The notes: generated by a model from the letters alone, not told the origin. 64,000 nt of DNA from Symbiodinium natans (GCA_905221605.1 CAJNDS010001224.1:1459056-1523055), one strand, 5' to 3'; counted from the first letter of the stretch, positions 10,274 to 21,829 are shown. Translations and numbers: made by a program.

Positions 10274-12262
10274 TTGCTTCAGAGTTCATCCTAAAACCCT
10301 AAGTGGATTTAGGTTTTTGGGGTTTAGAGGTCCTGCTGGGCAGTCAGCCGAAGTATCTAATGATAAAACTTATAAAGCCCTTTAAGCTTCAGACCCTGCG
10401 TAAAGAATGAAAAGCCGTTGGAAGTATATTGTTGTGTCAGAAGTCTCCTCTTTCTTCTTTCCGCCTGTACGGCACCCTACTTCCATTATCGAAACCCTAA
10501 GCCCTGGACCCTAAGCTTTGCCAGCCCCGTGAGAGTGAGAGTCCAAACCCTGAACCCAAAGCCCCCATAAGCCCCAAGCTTTATGACACCCTACGAAGGT
10601 CCTGTTCGACCCTGCGTCGTGAATCGCATGAAGTCCTTTCGAGTTTGTTAGGAGCTTATGACCCCTTGGTTGTTAGTAGGGACTGAGGGAATGAGAAAAT
10701 GATGTCCCTATATATACTTTTAATTCATTGCATAGGGTGCCTCGTTCCCTCATTCCCTTCCAAGAACCCGCCAGATGAAGGAAACCCTAACCCTAACCCT
10801 AAACCAAACGGACGACGATTCCTCAAACGGCCGACCGCGAGCTCGCGAACCCTCTAAACGTCCGTTTTACACGAGGTATTTGGTGTTGGGATGTTCTCCC
10901 GTATACCAACAGTACTTAATGGGGATTATATACGGGTTTCTGTAGTCCATATTCAGGACTGCTAGTCCCAAAGTGGGTGGTTTTAGCGGCACAATTCACA
11001 CGGACCCAACCGGATAACTAGAAGACCTGTCTAATGAAATTGCACGGGCTTCTCTGATCGATTTAGGATGTGGGGCTTCGCCTGAGCCACAAACACTGTG
11101 CGGTCCAGACTGTTCAGAGTCTATAAGTGTGGATACTGCTGGAAGTAGTTGTTGCAATGGTACCCTATTGCCATTTTTGGTCTATGGGTCGCCTTTGAAA
11201 TGGAACTAACACCAAAAAGGGTGCCCTTATGATAATATAGCTTTTGGGCTACTGAGATAGAGGCTTTGTAACCCTAAACCCTAAACCGAAGGTGTTGACA
11301 GGGCTACCCTCGAGCACGAAGAGCCGCCACCTATACAAGCAAGAGATGCTCGAAAAGCACGGAGGATGTGACATGCATTTCAGAAATGCCATCTTGTAAA
11401 AAAAACCATATACATACAGTGGAATGCCTTACTCCGAGCTTCTTCCCCGAAACCTAAACCCTAAACCCCAAACCCTAAACCCTAAACCCTCGAGCCAAAA
11501 AGAAAAGAGTCGTCTTGCAGGACTTGCTTCAAGTCTTCCGGGAGTCACCGGGGCACCAGAGGCTGTGGCGAAGTTCCGAGGCCACCACACTGATTCAGGG
11601 GCGTAGGGTTTAGGGTTTAGGGTTGAGGGTTGAGGGTTTAGGGTTTAGAGGACCCAGAGTAGTAGGCCCTTATTCCCTTTTTTCGGGCTTAGGTTCTCTT
11701 GGAAGCCCTTCAAACCCACAAAGTGCACCCTTTGTATTCCTAGGCGGTTACCCTTGGGTCTATTTAGGGATGTATTTGTAATCGAAGGGTAGTTCCATGG
11801 CCCCTTAGTATGAGCCCTTAAATGGGCACACCTTTGTTTAGCCCTCAGGTACCTTATAAACCCGGGAGCCCATACGTCAGAACCCTTGAAAGAAGGTAAG
11901 GGACCATCATGTTAACCTCATATTTATACGCACCCCGCAATTAAGGAATCCCTATCCCGGAACTCAGTTATAACCCCCCCCCCCTCAATTATATGGAATC
12001 CCGGCCCGAAAGCCAATTTTTTTCTATGGGCCCTTTTGGGTAGGTCAGGGCTCCTCAATACAGGGGGGGAAACAAAAATCAATTGAGACGGGGGGAGGTG
12101 GGTTATTAACGCGAGGTCAACATGATTAAGGGACCACGCAACGGCCCTCAGACGTAAAGACCCGAAACTCGTAAAGACCCGAAACTCGAATCCTACCCTT
12201 GGCAACTCTTCATGTGTGCGGTGGCTCGGAAACGCTAAAAGCCCTAAAGCTGTTGGTTTCAG
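10274..12262. other. Intron-like stretch with dispersed repeats
   Basis: It contains copies of dispersed foldback families: near 10680-10760 (GGGAATGAG / CTCATTCCC arms) and 11650-11765 (ACCCAGAGTAG...TTGGGTCTA). Short telomeric tracts occur at 11275, 11450-11490 and 11606-11645. Exon-like runs near 11283-11400 and 11495-11605 (reading VVLQDLLQVFRESPG) cannot be placed in a family. Confidence 0.45.
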
Positions 12263-12363
12263 TCGAGCTACACCTAAACCCGAAAGCCGTGCAAACCTCT
12301 GCCTCGAGGCCAAAGACTTTCTGCGATTCCTTCTTGCAGCAGAGCCCGAGGCCCTCAGCGACG
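12263..12363 (+). CDS. CDPK-like kinase, exon island: subdomain X/XI (EAKDFLRFLL)
   Basis: After a GGTTTCAG| acceptor the frame reads ATPKPESRANLCLEAKDFLR, then FLLAAEPEALSD, and ends at a GT donor (GACG|GTTCAG). The E-A-K-D-F-L-R-x-L-L-x-x-x-P core is the helix before kinase subdomain XI. The phase-1 end joins in frame to the island at 14064, giving SDVVAAEALEHPWL, which is the expected kinase C-terminus. This in-phase join is the best evidence that the islands are exons of one gene. Confidence 0.66.
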
Positions 12364-14063
12364 GTTCAGGGTAAAGGCCGGGTAAAGGGTTTCAAGGGTT
12401 TAGGGTTTCTGGTAGTCTAAGGGTAGTAGTGTACGAGGGCATGAGGGGCCATTAGGGTATTTAGTTTTTTTGGGGGGATGAGGATATCACCGTAGAGTTT
12501 AGGCTTCGTTCTTGGTTACGCGGAGACTCCCATACCACCTCGTGTTTGTGTGATAAACCCCCAAACCCAAAACCCTACTGAAACGTGGGCTGACCCAAGC
12601 TGTTGAGGGGGTATAGGGTTACGGGGATTCTTATAGGGTTTTCCGAGGTAGTTTGGCGCAGACCCATTTGTTAGGGTCAAAATGCTGAAGGACGCATCCA
12701 AGTTGCTCTCAACAGCTTGGAGGTCCGCACGTTTTTGTTTGCAGTTACCTTTTACCTTACCTCTGAAGACTATAAACCCCCAACCCTGACACCTGCCCGA
12801 AAAGCCCCATACCCCTCAATGAAGGAATATATCTTAAACCATACAAATGGCCCTGTACAGCTTCAGGCATACTCCTTAGTTGAGGGGTAAGGGGCCCTCT
12901 GGGTGCAACCCGAACGCCCCACCCTTCCATGGGGTTGAGGGCTTAGGGTTTGGGGCATGCTCCCTAAACCCAAAACCCTGCACCCTAAACCCTAAACCCT
13001 AAACCCTAAACCCTAAACCCTAAACCCTAAACCCTAAACCCTAAACCCTAAACCCTAAACCCTATACCCTACCTAAACCCTAGACCCTAAACCCTAAACC
13101 CTATGTGGGTGGGAGCGGGTCGGGGGGTTGTGGGCATTTTGCCCCGAGACAGGACCGGCCCACGGCAGCACAGGCCGGCTTTGGGGTTAGGGTTTGTAGG
13201 ATTTAGGGCTTATAGGGTTTAGGGTTTAGGGTGTAGGGTTTAGGGCTAGGGAGCATCGACAGGGAGGGCTCGGGCTTGGGGGTGTGGGGGGCTGTTCGGG
13301 TTTAGGGGTTCGAAAATGAACCTCTCCAAGTAGACGGGCAGGGGTGCGAGGCGTGGGTTAAGATTGGTGGAGATTAGGGCATTTGGGGGTTGAGGGCTTC
13401 GAACTTCAGAGCGCAAACCAACAGTCAGTTTGGAGTCCAAAGTTTGGAGCCCTTTTAGGTTTAGGGTTTAGGGGTTGTGGTTTAGCTTTAAGGGTTCACA
13501 GCATTAAGTTCTGAGCGGTTTTGAACCCTAATTCGGGGAATCCTGAACCCCGATACGCTAAGGAACTCATGCGCATGGGGGGATTCGGTAAACTCTGAGC
13601 CCGTTTTGGGATATCCTATATATACCCAAGAGCCCAATACCCCTTAAATAAGGAATTCTCCTCAAATCATACGAAGGGCTCTTTGGGTAAGGCTTCGTGC
13701 CCTGATAGGAACCCAATAAGGAAGGTTGCAAGTGTGGTTTCCATATGTGCAGCCTAAACCCTAAACCCTGAACAAATGAACCTCTACAGAAAACTACCCC
13801 CGAACCTCCAAGTAAAGCTTAAGAACCCTCCAAAAACATATTCTTCCTTATAATAAATTTGGGGGGCAATCTTTTGATTACTATTCTTCATTTTTGGGTA
13901 TCTGCTTCCTTGTAAAAAATGCGGGCAGTATAGGTATTTTGCTATTCTTGATTTTTGGGTGGGTCTTAAGCAAATAGAAGCCCTATATTGCCCCAACATT
14001 CTGAGGAAGACTTACAAGAATTTATTGATGTTTCTGTGTTTTTGTTGGGGGGTCTTAAGCAAG
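12364..14063. other. Intron-like stretch with a long CCCTAAA array and foldback repeats
   Basis: A CCCTAAA array at 12981-13103 is the main feature. Foldback-family copies lie near 12795-12905 and 13625-13687 (CCCAAGAGCCCAATACCCC...CTCTTTGGG); the second has lost most of its right arm. A short GC-rich run near 13140-13180 has some coding character but no assignment. Confidence 0.5.
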
Positions 14064-14160
14064 TGGTAGCAGCTGAGGCCCTGGAGCACCCTTGGCTGCA
14101 ACGCCACCGCCCGGTGCCAGAGCCGATTGCACCGGCTCGGGGCTCAGCGCTTCGTCTCTT
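14064..14160 (+). CDS. CDPK-like kinase, exon island: subdomain XI (EALEHPWL)
   Basis: The island follows CTTAAGCAAG| and reads V-A-A-E-A-L-E-H-P-W-L-Q-R-H-R-P, the hallmark end of a CaMK/CDPK kinase domain (A-x-E-A-L-x-H-P-W). It continues open through P-V-P-E-P-I-A-P-A-R-G. The donor is uncertain: CGCCCG|GTGCC at about 14113, or a GT nearer the telomeric tract that starts at about 14184. Confidence 0.66.
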
Positions 14161-14897
14161 GGTGCTTTGGGGATTTTGGGAGGGTTTAGGGTAGAGGGTT
14201 TAGGGTTTAGGGTTTAGGGTTTGGGGATTGGGGTTTAGGGTTTAGGGTTTAAGGAGAAGGGTTCAGGGTTTCGGGTTTCGGGAGAGGGGTTTAGGGTTTG
14301 GGGGCGGCCTCAGGCCGCGAGCTCCGCCTGCGAAAGAACAGCTAAATCGACATAGAGGTCGGGCAATCTTCCTGCAGAGAGTAGAGCTTCTCAGAGCTTG
14401 CAGAGTATTCCTTAGGATGTTCCCCCTGAGACTGACAGTCTGGAGTCTTGAGTAGGGATTAGAGTACCCCCTGGCAGAATCCCGTTTCAGAACGGCTAGT
14501 ATACAGAGGAACACTCCAACAAGTCTCCAACATGCTCCAAAACTGTCCTCTAGCCTTCGGCCAACAAGAACACCTCATTCCAACCATGCGAGAGATGGAC
14601 ATCAATCCCGTTTACGCCGGCAGAAAATTCCTCAGGTCGCGCCCAACACCCTTTACTAAGGACTACGCCTTGTACTTCATAGTCAGAACTCCATGTAGTT
14701 TAAGGTGTCTTGGTTGATCACGGGGTTCTAGAATTTCTGGGAGTCCAGAGTTTCAGCTGCCCTGAACCCCCAGACCTCACAAAGGCTTCCCATTTAAACC
14801 CGGCAACCCCTAATCCCTAAACCCTAAACCCTAAACTCTAGACCCTTCATTGCCCTATAGGAGCGGTCATTTTAGAACCCTAAGCCCTCAACCGCAG
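14161..14897. other. Intron-like stretch
   Basis: TTTAGGG tracts at about 14184-14250 and CCCTAAA at about 14815-14835 flank a mostly unique middle (14290-14760) in which I see no family signature. Confidence 0.4.
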
Positions 14898-14950
14898 CTG
14901 CTCTGAGAGCGCTCCAGGAGATGTTGCGGACCTTCGCCGGCTTCGCCGAG
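14898..14950 (+). CDS. Possible CDPK exon island: linker after the kinase domain
   Basis: The sequence after ACCGCAG| reads ALRALQEMLRTFAGFAE and ends at GCCGAG|GTTGTT. An amphipathic helix of this type follows the kinase domain in CDPKs (junction / autoinhibitory segment). It lies between the HPWL island and the first EF-hand island. It is short, so support is mostly positional plus good splice sites. Confidence 0.45.
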
Positions 14951-16306
14951 GTTGTTCATCCCCTCCCCCAAATAATGGGGGTTTAGGGTCTAGGGTTTAG
15001 GATTTAGGGTTCAGGGTTTAAGCAAAAGGGTTGCCGATATTTTTGGGGTACCTGATTGGGGTCCTTACCTTCAAGGGGGTACCTGATTGGGGTCCTTACC
15101 TTTAAGGGAGTTCTACTATTTGGGGTGTATATTATTGCGGTCCCTTATTTTCGTAAACCCCCATACTAAACCCACCCCTATACCCCCGAATATCAAATAG
15201 AATACGCTAAAGCCCTAAACCCCCAAAGAGCCCAACACCCCTTGATAAAGGAATATACCTTAGACCATACAGGGGCCTTTATGATGATTTAGGGGCTTGC
15301 CTCTTCCTTGGTATTGGGCTCTTCGGGCCCTTCACCCGTTCGGAAGATTTGTGTAGCACCCTAAACCCAAAACCCTAACACTACACAATTAAACCCAAAA
15401 CCCAAAACCCTCAACCCCAAACCCTAAACCCTAAACCATCGTGTAACCTGTTTGTGATTCTTGCAATGGATTTGTGCAACGGCGCTGGAGTCCCTCCCCC
15501 CCAAAGCATGCAATCCGATAGCATTGTCCTACCATGAATGCCCTCTGGGCGATATCCCCTGTGGCCTTTGCACTGCCCGGGGGTGACAGTTCTTCTTTTT
15601 TTCATTTCCGACCTTGTACCCCGCATTGCCGCGGCTAGTCGGGTGGCAACAAAAACCCTAAGTTCTAAACATCTGGGTAGCCGAAGGCCCCGCAGATGCA
15701 TCGGAGCTGCCTCTTCGCTCTGGCCGCCAAGGGGCGGCACGGCGAGCTCCTCGCCCTGCAACTCGGGTCTTCGCGCTTCGAACCAGGGTTTAGGGTTTAG
15801 GGTTTAGGGCTAGGGTTCAGGGTTTAGGGTTTAGGGTTTCGGCTTTAGGGTTTAGGGTTTAGGGTTTAGGTTTTCGGGTTTAGGGTGCAGGGTTCAGGCT
15901 TGAAGGCGGTTTGGGGTTCAGGGCTTTCGGCGCTGTACCCGGTTTGGGCTTGAGAGTGCAGGTGCAGGATCATACATTGTTGGGGTTTGGGGTTTAGAGT
16001 GTAGGGCTTACCCTGAGAGCCCAAGACCTGAGCGTTGTTTGTTAGTACTTTAGTTTGGGGTTTTTGGGTAGGCCCCAAACCCTGAAAAACCCTTTCTGGG
16101 ATTCTTGGGGAACCTACCAAAATCGAACAGTCGCTCGGACCCAGAGTGGGCCCTTATTCCCTTTTTTCGGGTTTTAGGTTCCATTACAAGCCCTTAAAGC
16201 TAAAAAGGGTACCCTTCTTCATTCCCAGGTTACTCCTGTCTAGGATTTAGGGTTTAGGATTTAGGTTTATATAGGGTTTAGGGTTTAGGGTTTAGGGGTT
16301 TCTGAG
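14951..16306. other. Intron-like stretch with foldback repeats and TTTAGGG tracts
   Basis: A near-palindromic foldback element spans 15222-15327 (CCCCAAAGAGCCCAACACC...GGTATTGGGCTCTTCGGG). A second dispersed family copy is at about 16139-16245. TTTAGGG tracts occur at about 15785-15885. A codon-rich run at 15540-15780 on the + strand is open but has no recognised domain. Confidence 0.45.
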
Positions 16307-16397
16307 CGGACGAAAGGCTGGACACGGAAGTGGTTGAAGCGACCTTTGCCGACATCGACCGGGACCACGACGGAAAGATCTCCCTTCAGGACGGCTG
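16307..16397 (+). CDS. CDPK-like, exon island: EF-hand (DIDRDHDGKISLQDG)
   Basis: The island reads LDTEVVEATF, then the loop D-I-D-R-D-H-D-G-K-I-S-L. This has an EF-hand pattern: D at 1, D at 3, D at 5, G at 6 or so, I at 8. The entry helix ends with the usual T-F and the exit begins Q-D-G. Acceptor TTTCTGAG|CGG is directly preceded by a TTTAGGG tract; the donor is GGCTG|GTAGCT. It fits EF-hand 1 of a CDPK by position after the kinase islands. Confidence 0.64.
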
Positions 16398-16782
16398 GTA
16401 GCTACTTTTGGGGTCGGAATAAGTACCAATAATCTTCCCTTTAGGGTTTAGGGTTTAGGGTTTAGGGTTTGGGGTTTACGGTTTAGGGTTTAGGGTAGTG
16501 CAGAGCCTGGGTTCAAAAGGGGTTTAGGGTATTCCATTATGGCCCCTTTGTATACGGTAATAACCCCCAAAACCATATTCTACTTATGCAGGCCCCTATA
16601 CTTGAGGCCTCCTGTACCCAAGCGGGGTAGCCCAGTGGTACCCTTTTCCCTTCTTTCGGTTCAAGGTTCCCTTAAAAAAGTAGCTAACCCCAAAAAGTGT
16701 ACCCTTACTAGTTTTTGGTTTCCAGGTCTTGAATAAGGACCTGAGGACTGAAGGGCTTGAGAGCTTCAGGGTTTTGAGGCTT

Positions 16783-16935
16783 ACTTGGAGGTTCATGGGA
16801 CTTAATAACCACTTATAGCTGGGCTTATAACCCTACTTATAATTGAGATAACCCTTATAAGGCCCTTTAGGGGCTTTATAAGTAGGGTTATAAGTACAGT
16901 TATAATTGGTTAGTAAGTACTATGAACATCCAAGT
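16783..16935. repeat. Foldback (MITE-like) element, ACTTGGAGG family
   Basis: The left end ACTTGGAGGTTCATGG is repeated inverted at the right end, and the interior is also palindromic around an AAGGCCCTTTAGGGG-type centre. Closely similar 153-bp copies lie at 24287-24439 and 29096-29248, with interrupted copies at 29874-30053 and 26298-27439. Confidence 0.85.
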
Positions 16936-17294
16936 AGGGCTTAGGAGCTTGAGTTTTTTTGTTTACGGCTCCAGGGCGTTTACGGTTTTGAGCCTCAGCT
17001 CGACATAGAATTGTGGCGTTTCTAGGCCCTAAACCCTAAACGCTAAACCCGATTTTGGGAAGTAACCCTAGAAACCCGAGAGCTGGAGGTCCATGGGTAG
17101 TTGGCCAGTAGGGGTACAAGTAGCCCTACTTCTAACTACCCATGGACCTCCAAGTAAGCCCTCAACTCAAACCCTCAACTCTCAACCCTAAACCCTAAAC
17201 CCTAAACCCTAACCCTAAACCCTAAACCCTAAATGTGCAAGGACCTCCAGGCTGCCAGCCAGGCTCGGCTCTCAGCACACAGTCGCTGGCAACC

Positions 17295-17408
17295 GTAAAC
17301 CCTAGACCCTAGACCCTAGACCCTAGACCCTAGACCCTAAACCCTAAACCCTAAACCCTAAACCCTAAACCCTAAACCCTAAACCCTAAACCCTAAACCC
17401 TAAACCCT
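17295..17408 (-). repeat. Telomere-type array with a CCCTAGA variant block
   Basis: About five CCCTAGA units are followed by about ten canonical CCCTAAA units. The sharp change from one homogeneous block to the other points to local slippage or templated addition rather than random decay. Confidence 0.88.
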
Positions 17409-18595
17409 GCATCGCAAAACCCCTCAACCCCTAGAACCCCTAGGTCTTGGGCGCAACGGGGGAAGAAAGCCCTTGCATGCTCTGATCTGCGGGCTGCTGT
17501 ATCCTTTCTCTACCAAGGGAGCCCAAAACCCTTCAATTAAGGAATATCCCTTAATTAAGCTACATCGTGATCCTTGGTATGACTTATAGTCTATTTCTTG
17601 GTTCAGGGGTGTCAAGGGCTCTGGGAAAAACAGAGCCCGTAGATCTGGAAGCCCCGCATGCGAGTCCCAAAATCCTTGCGTGCGAGCACTGGAAGCCCCC
17701 TCAAACAGAAACCGAGCGCCCTCAAAACCTACTCTAAGTAACCTCTAACCTCTAAAATGTACCCTTCAACCCCGAACCCCAAGCCGTGAAGTCTGAAGTC
17801 TAAACCCTAAGCCCTACACCCTCCCCCCCCAAGGCGGGCAAGTGGTGGCCTTGGCGACAAGAGCCAGAGGCGAAGGGCTCAGGGCTCAGGGCTTACAGTT
17901 TATGAGTACCTGCCCCTCAATTAGTAGGTAGAACCCGCGAAGCTGTAGGTAAAGAGGGTCCGAGGTAGGGTTCTCCAGGTGGGGCTTTGGGGAGTCTGTA
18001 CTCAAAAAGGATGCTCTTTACCATTTTTTCAGCTCATGACAGCTTAGTGCAGCTTAGGGTATACAGGGTGTACACAAGGGTTCCCCAATTAAGGGCCCAT
18101 ATTCAGGGACCATGAAACTGCCGTAAGGAACGTACCACAAGTTCATGTTGAGGAGCCCTTTCTACTTTTCTATTTCGGATCTCCCTGCGGGGTTTCCTTT
18201 CTGCTTCTCAGTAGGGAATGAGTGGAAGTACGTACGCTTTAGAGAAACCCTGAAAGCGTAGATATGTGTGGATATATATATATATATGTGATATATATAT
18301 ATATATGTATGTATATATATATACTATACATGTATAGATCTAACTTCCTAGGCTCCCTTGGCAGCAGGTGGACATTGAAGCCTTCTTCCGCCTGGCGGAT
18401 CAGGACTTCGTAGGGTTCTTGAGGGAGGGGGGTCAAGGGGGGTATGTAACCCAGCGTGCCCTAGTGCTCCTTACTACTCCCTACGGCTCCCTAAGCTTCC
18501 CTAAGGTTCAGTAGGTACCTACCCACCCCTAAACCCTAAACCATAAACCCTAAACCCTAAACCCTAAACCCTAAACCTCCCTGAAGAACCCTATA

Positions 18596-18687
18596 AGGAG
18601 ACGGCTGACTTGACATGCTGTTTTGGCAAGGATGGCTGTGGCTACCTTGGGTACACCGAGTTTCTGGCAGCCTGCCTGTTCCAGGCA
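18596..18687 (+). CDS. CDPK-like, exon island: EF-hand 2 (GYTEFLAACLF)
   Basis: The island reads ETADLTCCFGKDGCGYLGYT, then EFLAACLFQ. The Y-T-E-F-L-A-A-C-L motif is characteristic of EF-hand 2 in alveolate CDPKs. The loop is degenerate, with few acidic ligands (F-G-K-D-G-C-G-Y), so calcium binding is doubtful. A likely donor is CAG|GCAAGG (GC type) near 18684. A TTTAGGG array starts about 15 bases downstream. The next EF-hand island is at 22991, beyond the HSP90 gene. Confidence 0.62.
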
Positions 18688-19555
18688 AGGATGGTTGGGG
18701 TTTAGGGTTTAGGGTTTAGGGTTTAGGGTTTAGGGTTTAGGGTTTAGGGTTTAGGGTTTAGGGTTTAGGGTTGGGGGCTTAGGGTTTGGGGTTTAGGGTC
18801 TAGGGTCTAGGGTCTATAGGGTCTATAGGGTCTATAGGGTCTATAGGGTCTAGAGGGTCTATAGGGTCTATAGGGTTTAGGGTTTAGGGTTTAGGGTTTA
18901 GGGTTTAGGGTTTAGGGATGGTATGTATTTTGGTGTTCAAGGGTGGGTGTTGGAAGAACACAGGGCAGTCTGCAGGCTCAGGGTCCGAGGACTGCGGGTG
19001 GCTTTTGGTTGCTTCAAGGGACAATATTTTTTCTGGGTTTAGGGTTTCGGGTTTAGGGTTTAGGGTTTAAGAGGACCACATTTCCCTCATAAACCCTAAG
19101 CCCTATTTAGGGGTATTTTGTTCAGAGGGTTTTAAGGGGACCACTTTATGAAAGAGCCGTGGCTCCCGTTTCCGGCTGATCTGCGGGGCGGAGTCCCGAG
19201 AGAAAGTTCCCTGTAGAAAAGAGTTGAGAGTTAGCCTTGAGACCCCTGTTAGGGTTTAGGGTTTAGGGTTTAGGGTTTAGGGTTTAGGGTTTAGGGCCCC
19301 AAGGAAGAGGAACGGTTCCCAGTCACGCAATGGAAACCCAGAGAGCCGGGTTTAGGGTCTAGGGTTTAGGGCGTAGATCACTTGTAAGGTTCCGTATGGT
19401 TGAAGGGTATGCTAAGCACGGAAACGTTTGAGTTCTAGTACTGTATGCTGCTCGCGAGGTTCTCCGACGGGACAGCCGGTATCCGTCTTCAGCTCAAGCA
19501 CTATAGGTTCGGATTTTGACTTGACACCTGCCGAGCTCGAAAGCTCCGACGAGCC
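18688..19555. other. Telomere-type arrays and HSP90 upstream region
   Basis: TTTAGGG arrays occupy 18701-18771, 18880-18917 and 19252-19297, with a TCTAGGG/TCTATAGGG variant block at 18796-18880. The last 150 bases before the HSP90 ATG are unique. They include CGTCTTCAG at about 19483-19491, a candidate spliced-leader acceptor, followed by CTCAAG. Confidence 0.6.
18796..18917 (+). repeat. Variant telomere-type array (TCTATAGGG then TTTAGGG)
   Basis: Several TCTAGGG units become seven or so TCTATAGGG nonamers, then canonical TTTAGGG. Each variant is internally homogeneous. Confidence 0.88.
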
Positions 19556-20578
19556 ATGGCGGAGACGTTTGCATTCAACGCAGACATCCAGCAGTTGATG
19601 AGCTTGATCATCAACACATTCTACTCCAACAAGGAGATCTTCCTGCGTGAGCTCATCTCCAACGCCTCGGACGCTCTGGACAAGATTCGCTACGAATCCA
19701 TCACCGACCCAGACAAGATCGAGGCGCAGCCGAACTTCTTCATCAAGATCATCCCGGACAAGACCAATTCGACCTTGACCATCGAAGACTCCGGCATCGG
19801 CATGACGAAGAACGAGCTCATCAACAATCTCGGCACGATCGCCAAGTCTGGCACCAAGGCCTTCATGGAGGCTATGGCGGCAGGCGGCGACATCTCCATG
19901 ATCGGGCAGTTCGGCGTCGGCTTCTACAGCGCGTACCTCGTCTCGGACAAGGTCCGTGTGGTCAGCAAGCACAACGACGACGAGCAGTACATCTGGGAGA
20001 GCGGCGCCGGCGGCTCTTTCACGGTCCAGAAGGACACGGAGCTGGTGCACGGCGAGATCAAGCGAGGCACCAAGATCATCTGCTACCTCAAGGAAGACCA
20101 GTCTGAGTTCCTGGAGGAGCGACGTCTGAAGGACCTGGTGAAGAAGCACTCCGAGTTCATTGGCTTCCCCATCGAGCTGTACGTGGAGAAGTCCAAGGAG
20201 AAGGAGGTGACCGACTCCGAGGAGGAGGAGGAAGAGAAGAAGGAGGAGAAAGAAGGCGATGAGCCGAAGATCGAGGAAGTAGATGAGGAGAAGGAGAAGG
20301 AGGAGAAGAAGAAGAAGACCAAGAAGGTGAAGGAGGTCTCGCACGAATGGGAGCAGTTGAACAAGAACAAGCCCCTGTGGATGCGCAAGTCTGAGGACGT
20401 GACCAACGAGGAGTACGCCTCCTTCTACAAGTCGCTCTCCAACGACTGGGAGGACCACCTCGCCGTGAAGCACTTCAGCGTCGAGGGCCAGTTGGAGTTC
20501 CGGGCTCTGCTGTTCGTTCCCCGCCGCGCGCCCTTCGACCTTTTCGAGACCAAGAAGAAGCGCAACAACATCAAGCTG

Positions 20579-20611
<33 letters not shown>

Positions 20612-21260
20612 GAGGAGCTCATGCCTGAGTGGCTGAACTTCGTGAAGGGCGTGGTGGACTCGGAGGATTTGCCTCTGAACATCTCCCGCGAGACCCTGCA
20701 GCAGAACAAGATCCTGCGAGTCATCAAGAAGAATCTCGTGAAGAAGTGCCTCGAGATGTTTGCAGAGATCGCCGAGAAGAAGGACGACTACAAGAAGTTC
20801 TATGAGCAGTTTGGCAAGTGCCTCAAGCTGGGCGTCCACGAGGACTCCACCAACCGCACTAAGCTGGCCGAGCTCCTCCGCTACCACACCTCCAAGTCTG
20901 GTGACGAACAGATCAGCCTGAAGGAGTACGTCGACCGCATGAAGGAGGGTCAGAACGACATCTACTACATCACAGGCGAGAGCATTGCGGCCGTGTCCTC
21001 ATCTCCCTTCCTGGAGACCCTGCGCAAGAAGGGCATCGAGGTGCTGTACATGATCGACCCCGTCGACGAGTACTCAGTGCAGCAGCTGAAGGAGTTCGAT
21101 GGCAAGAAGTTGAAGAGCACAACTAAGGAAGGTTTGGACATCGAGGACGAGGATGAGAAGAAGAAGCTGGAGGAGATGAAGGCGGAGTTCGAGCCCCTCA
21201 CGAAGCTCATGAAGGAGGTGTTGGGGGACAAGGCGGGAGATGATAAGCATAACTCGCGGC

Positions 21261-21309
<49 letters not shown>

Positions 21310-21829
21310 TTGACGCATCTGTGCATGAGGGCAAGGGACACGCAAATTACGACGCCAGATGCTTAAGCCGCATGCGCAGGTGGAGAAGGTCATCGTCAGC
21401 TCTAGGATGGCCGACTCCCCTTGCGTGCTGACCACCTCCGAGTATGGCTGGTCAGCCAACATGGAGCGCATCATGAAGGCGCAGGCCCTGCGTGACAACT
21501 CCATGACTTCCTACATGGTCTCTAAGAAGACCATGGAGGTGAATCCCAAGCACTCCATCATGGCGGAGCTGAAGAAGAAGGCCGCGGCCGACAAGTCTGA
21601 CAAGACCGTCAAGGACCTGATCTGGCTCCTCTTCGACACCTCGCTGCTCACCTCTGGCTTCAACCTCGATGAGCCAACGCAGTTCGCCGGCCGCATCCAC
21701 CGGATGATCAAGCTCGGCCTCAGCATCGACGATGACGATGAGGGCCTGGGTGATGACGACGACCTGCCCCCGCTTGAGGAAGTCGAGGGCGCGGCCGATG
21801 AGGCCTCCAAGATGGAGGAAGTCGACTAG
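19556..21829 (+). CDS. HSP90: Cytosolic heat shock protein 90 (two exons)
   Basis: This is an ATP-dependent chaperone dimer. Exon 1 is 19556-21232 and exon 2 is 21380-21829, together about 708 residues, the usual size. The N-terminal ATPase domain starts [20 protein letters not shown] and carries [16 protein letters not shown], the DSGIGMT motif and [14 protein letters not shown] charged E/K linker follows (about residues 215-262). The middle domain contains [14 protein letters not shown] with the catalytic arginine. The C-terminus has [14 protein letters not shown] and ends MEEVD, the TPR co-chaperone docking motif of cytosolic HSP90. An in-frame TGA at 21311 lies in the intron, not the gene. 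The gene lies on the same strand as the CDPK-like islands and between two of them. Identity is certain; expression of this copy is assumed. Confidence 0.96.
21233..21379 (+). other. GC-AG intron of HSP90 containing a (TG)n microsatellite
   Basis: The protein alignment requires removal of 147 bases between LMKEVLGDK and VEKVIVSSR. The boundaries are GACAAG|GCGGGA and GCGCAG|GTGGAG, so a non-canonical GC donor with AG acceptor, and G follows both sites. About 22 TG units fill 21263-21306. The length is a multiple of three, but the retained intron would hit TGA at 21311. Confidence 0.92.

Larger units (their letters stand above)
16398..18595. other. Intron-like stretch with two ACTTGGAGG foldbacks and telomere-type arrays
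   Basis: A 153-bp foldback runs 16783-16935, and a compressed copy lies near 17090-17158 (GGAGGTCCATGG...CCATGGACCTCC). CCCTAAA arrays are at 17168-17235 and 17295-17408; the latter begins with CCCTAGA variants. A TA-rich microsatellite is at 18270-18325. An exon-like run at 17235-17295 could encode a missing EF-hand linker but is unproven. Confidence 0.5.

Noticed and set aside
19412-20887. A 491-residue minus-strand frame opposite HSP90
   Set aside because: It is leucine-rich antisense shadow of GC-rich HSP90 codons; HSP90 identity on the + strand is certain.
21240-21334. C-V repeat peptide at the end of HSP90 exon 1 frame
   Set aside because: It is translation of the intronic (TG)n microsatellite, not protein.
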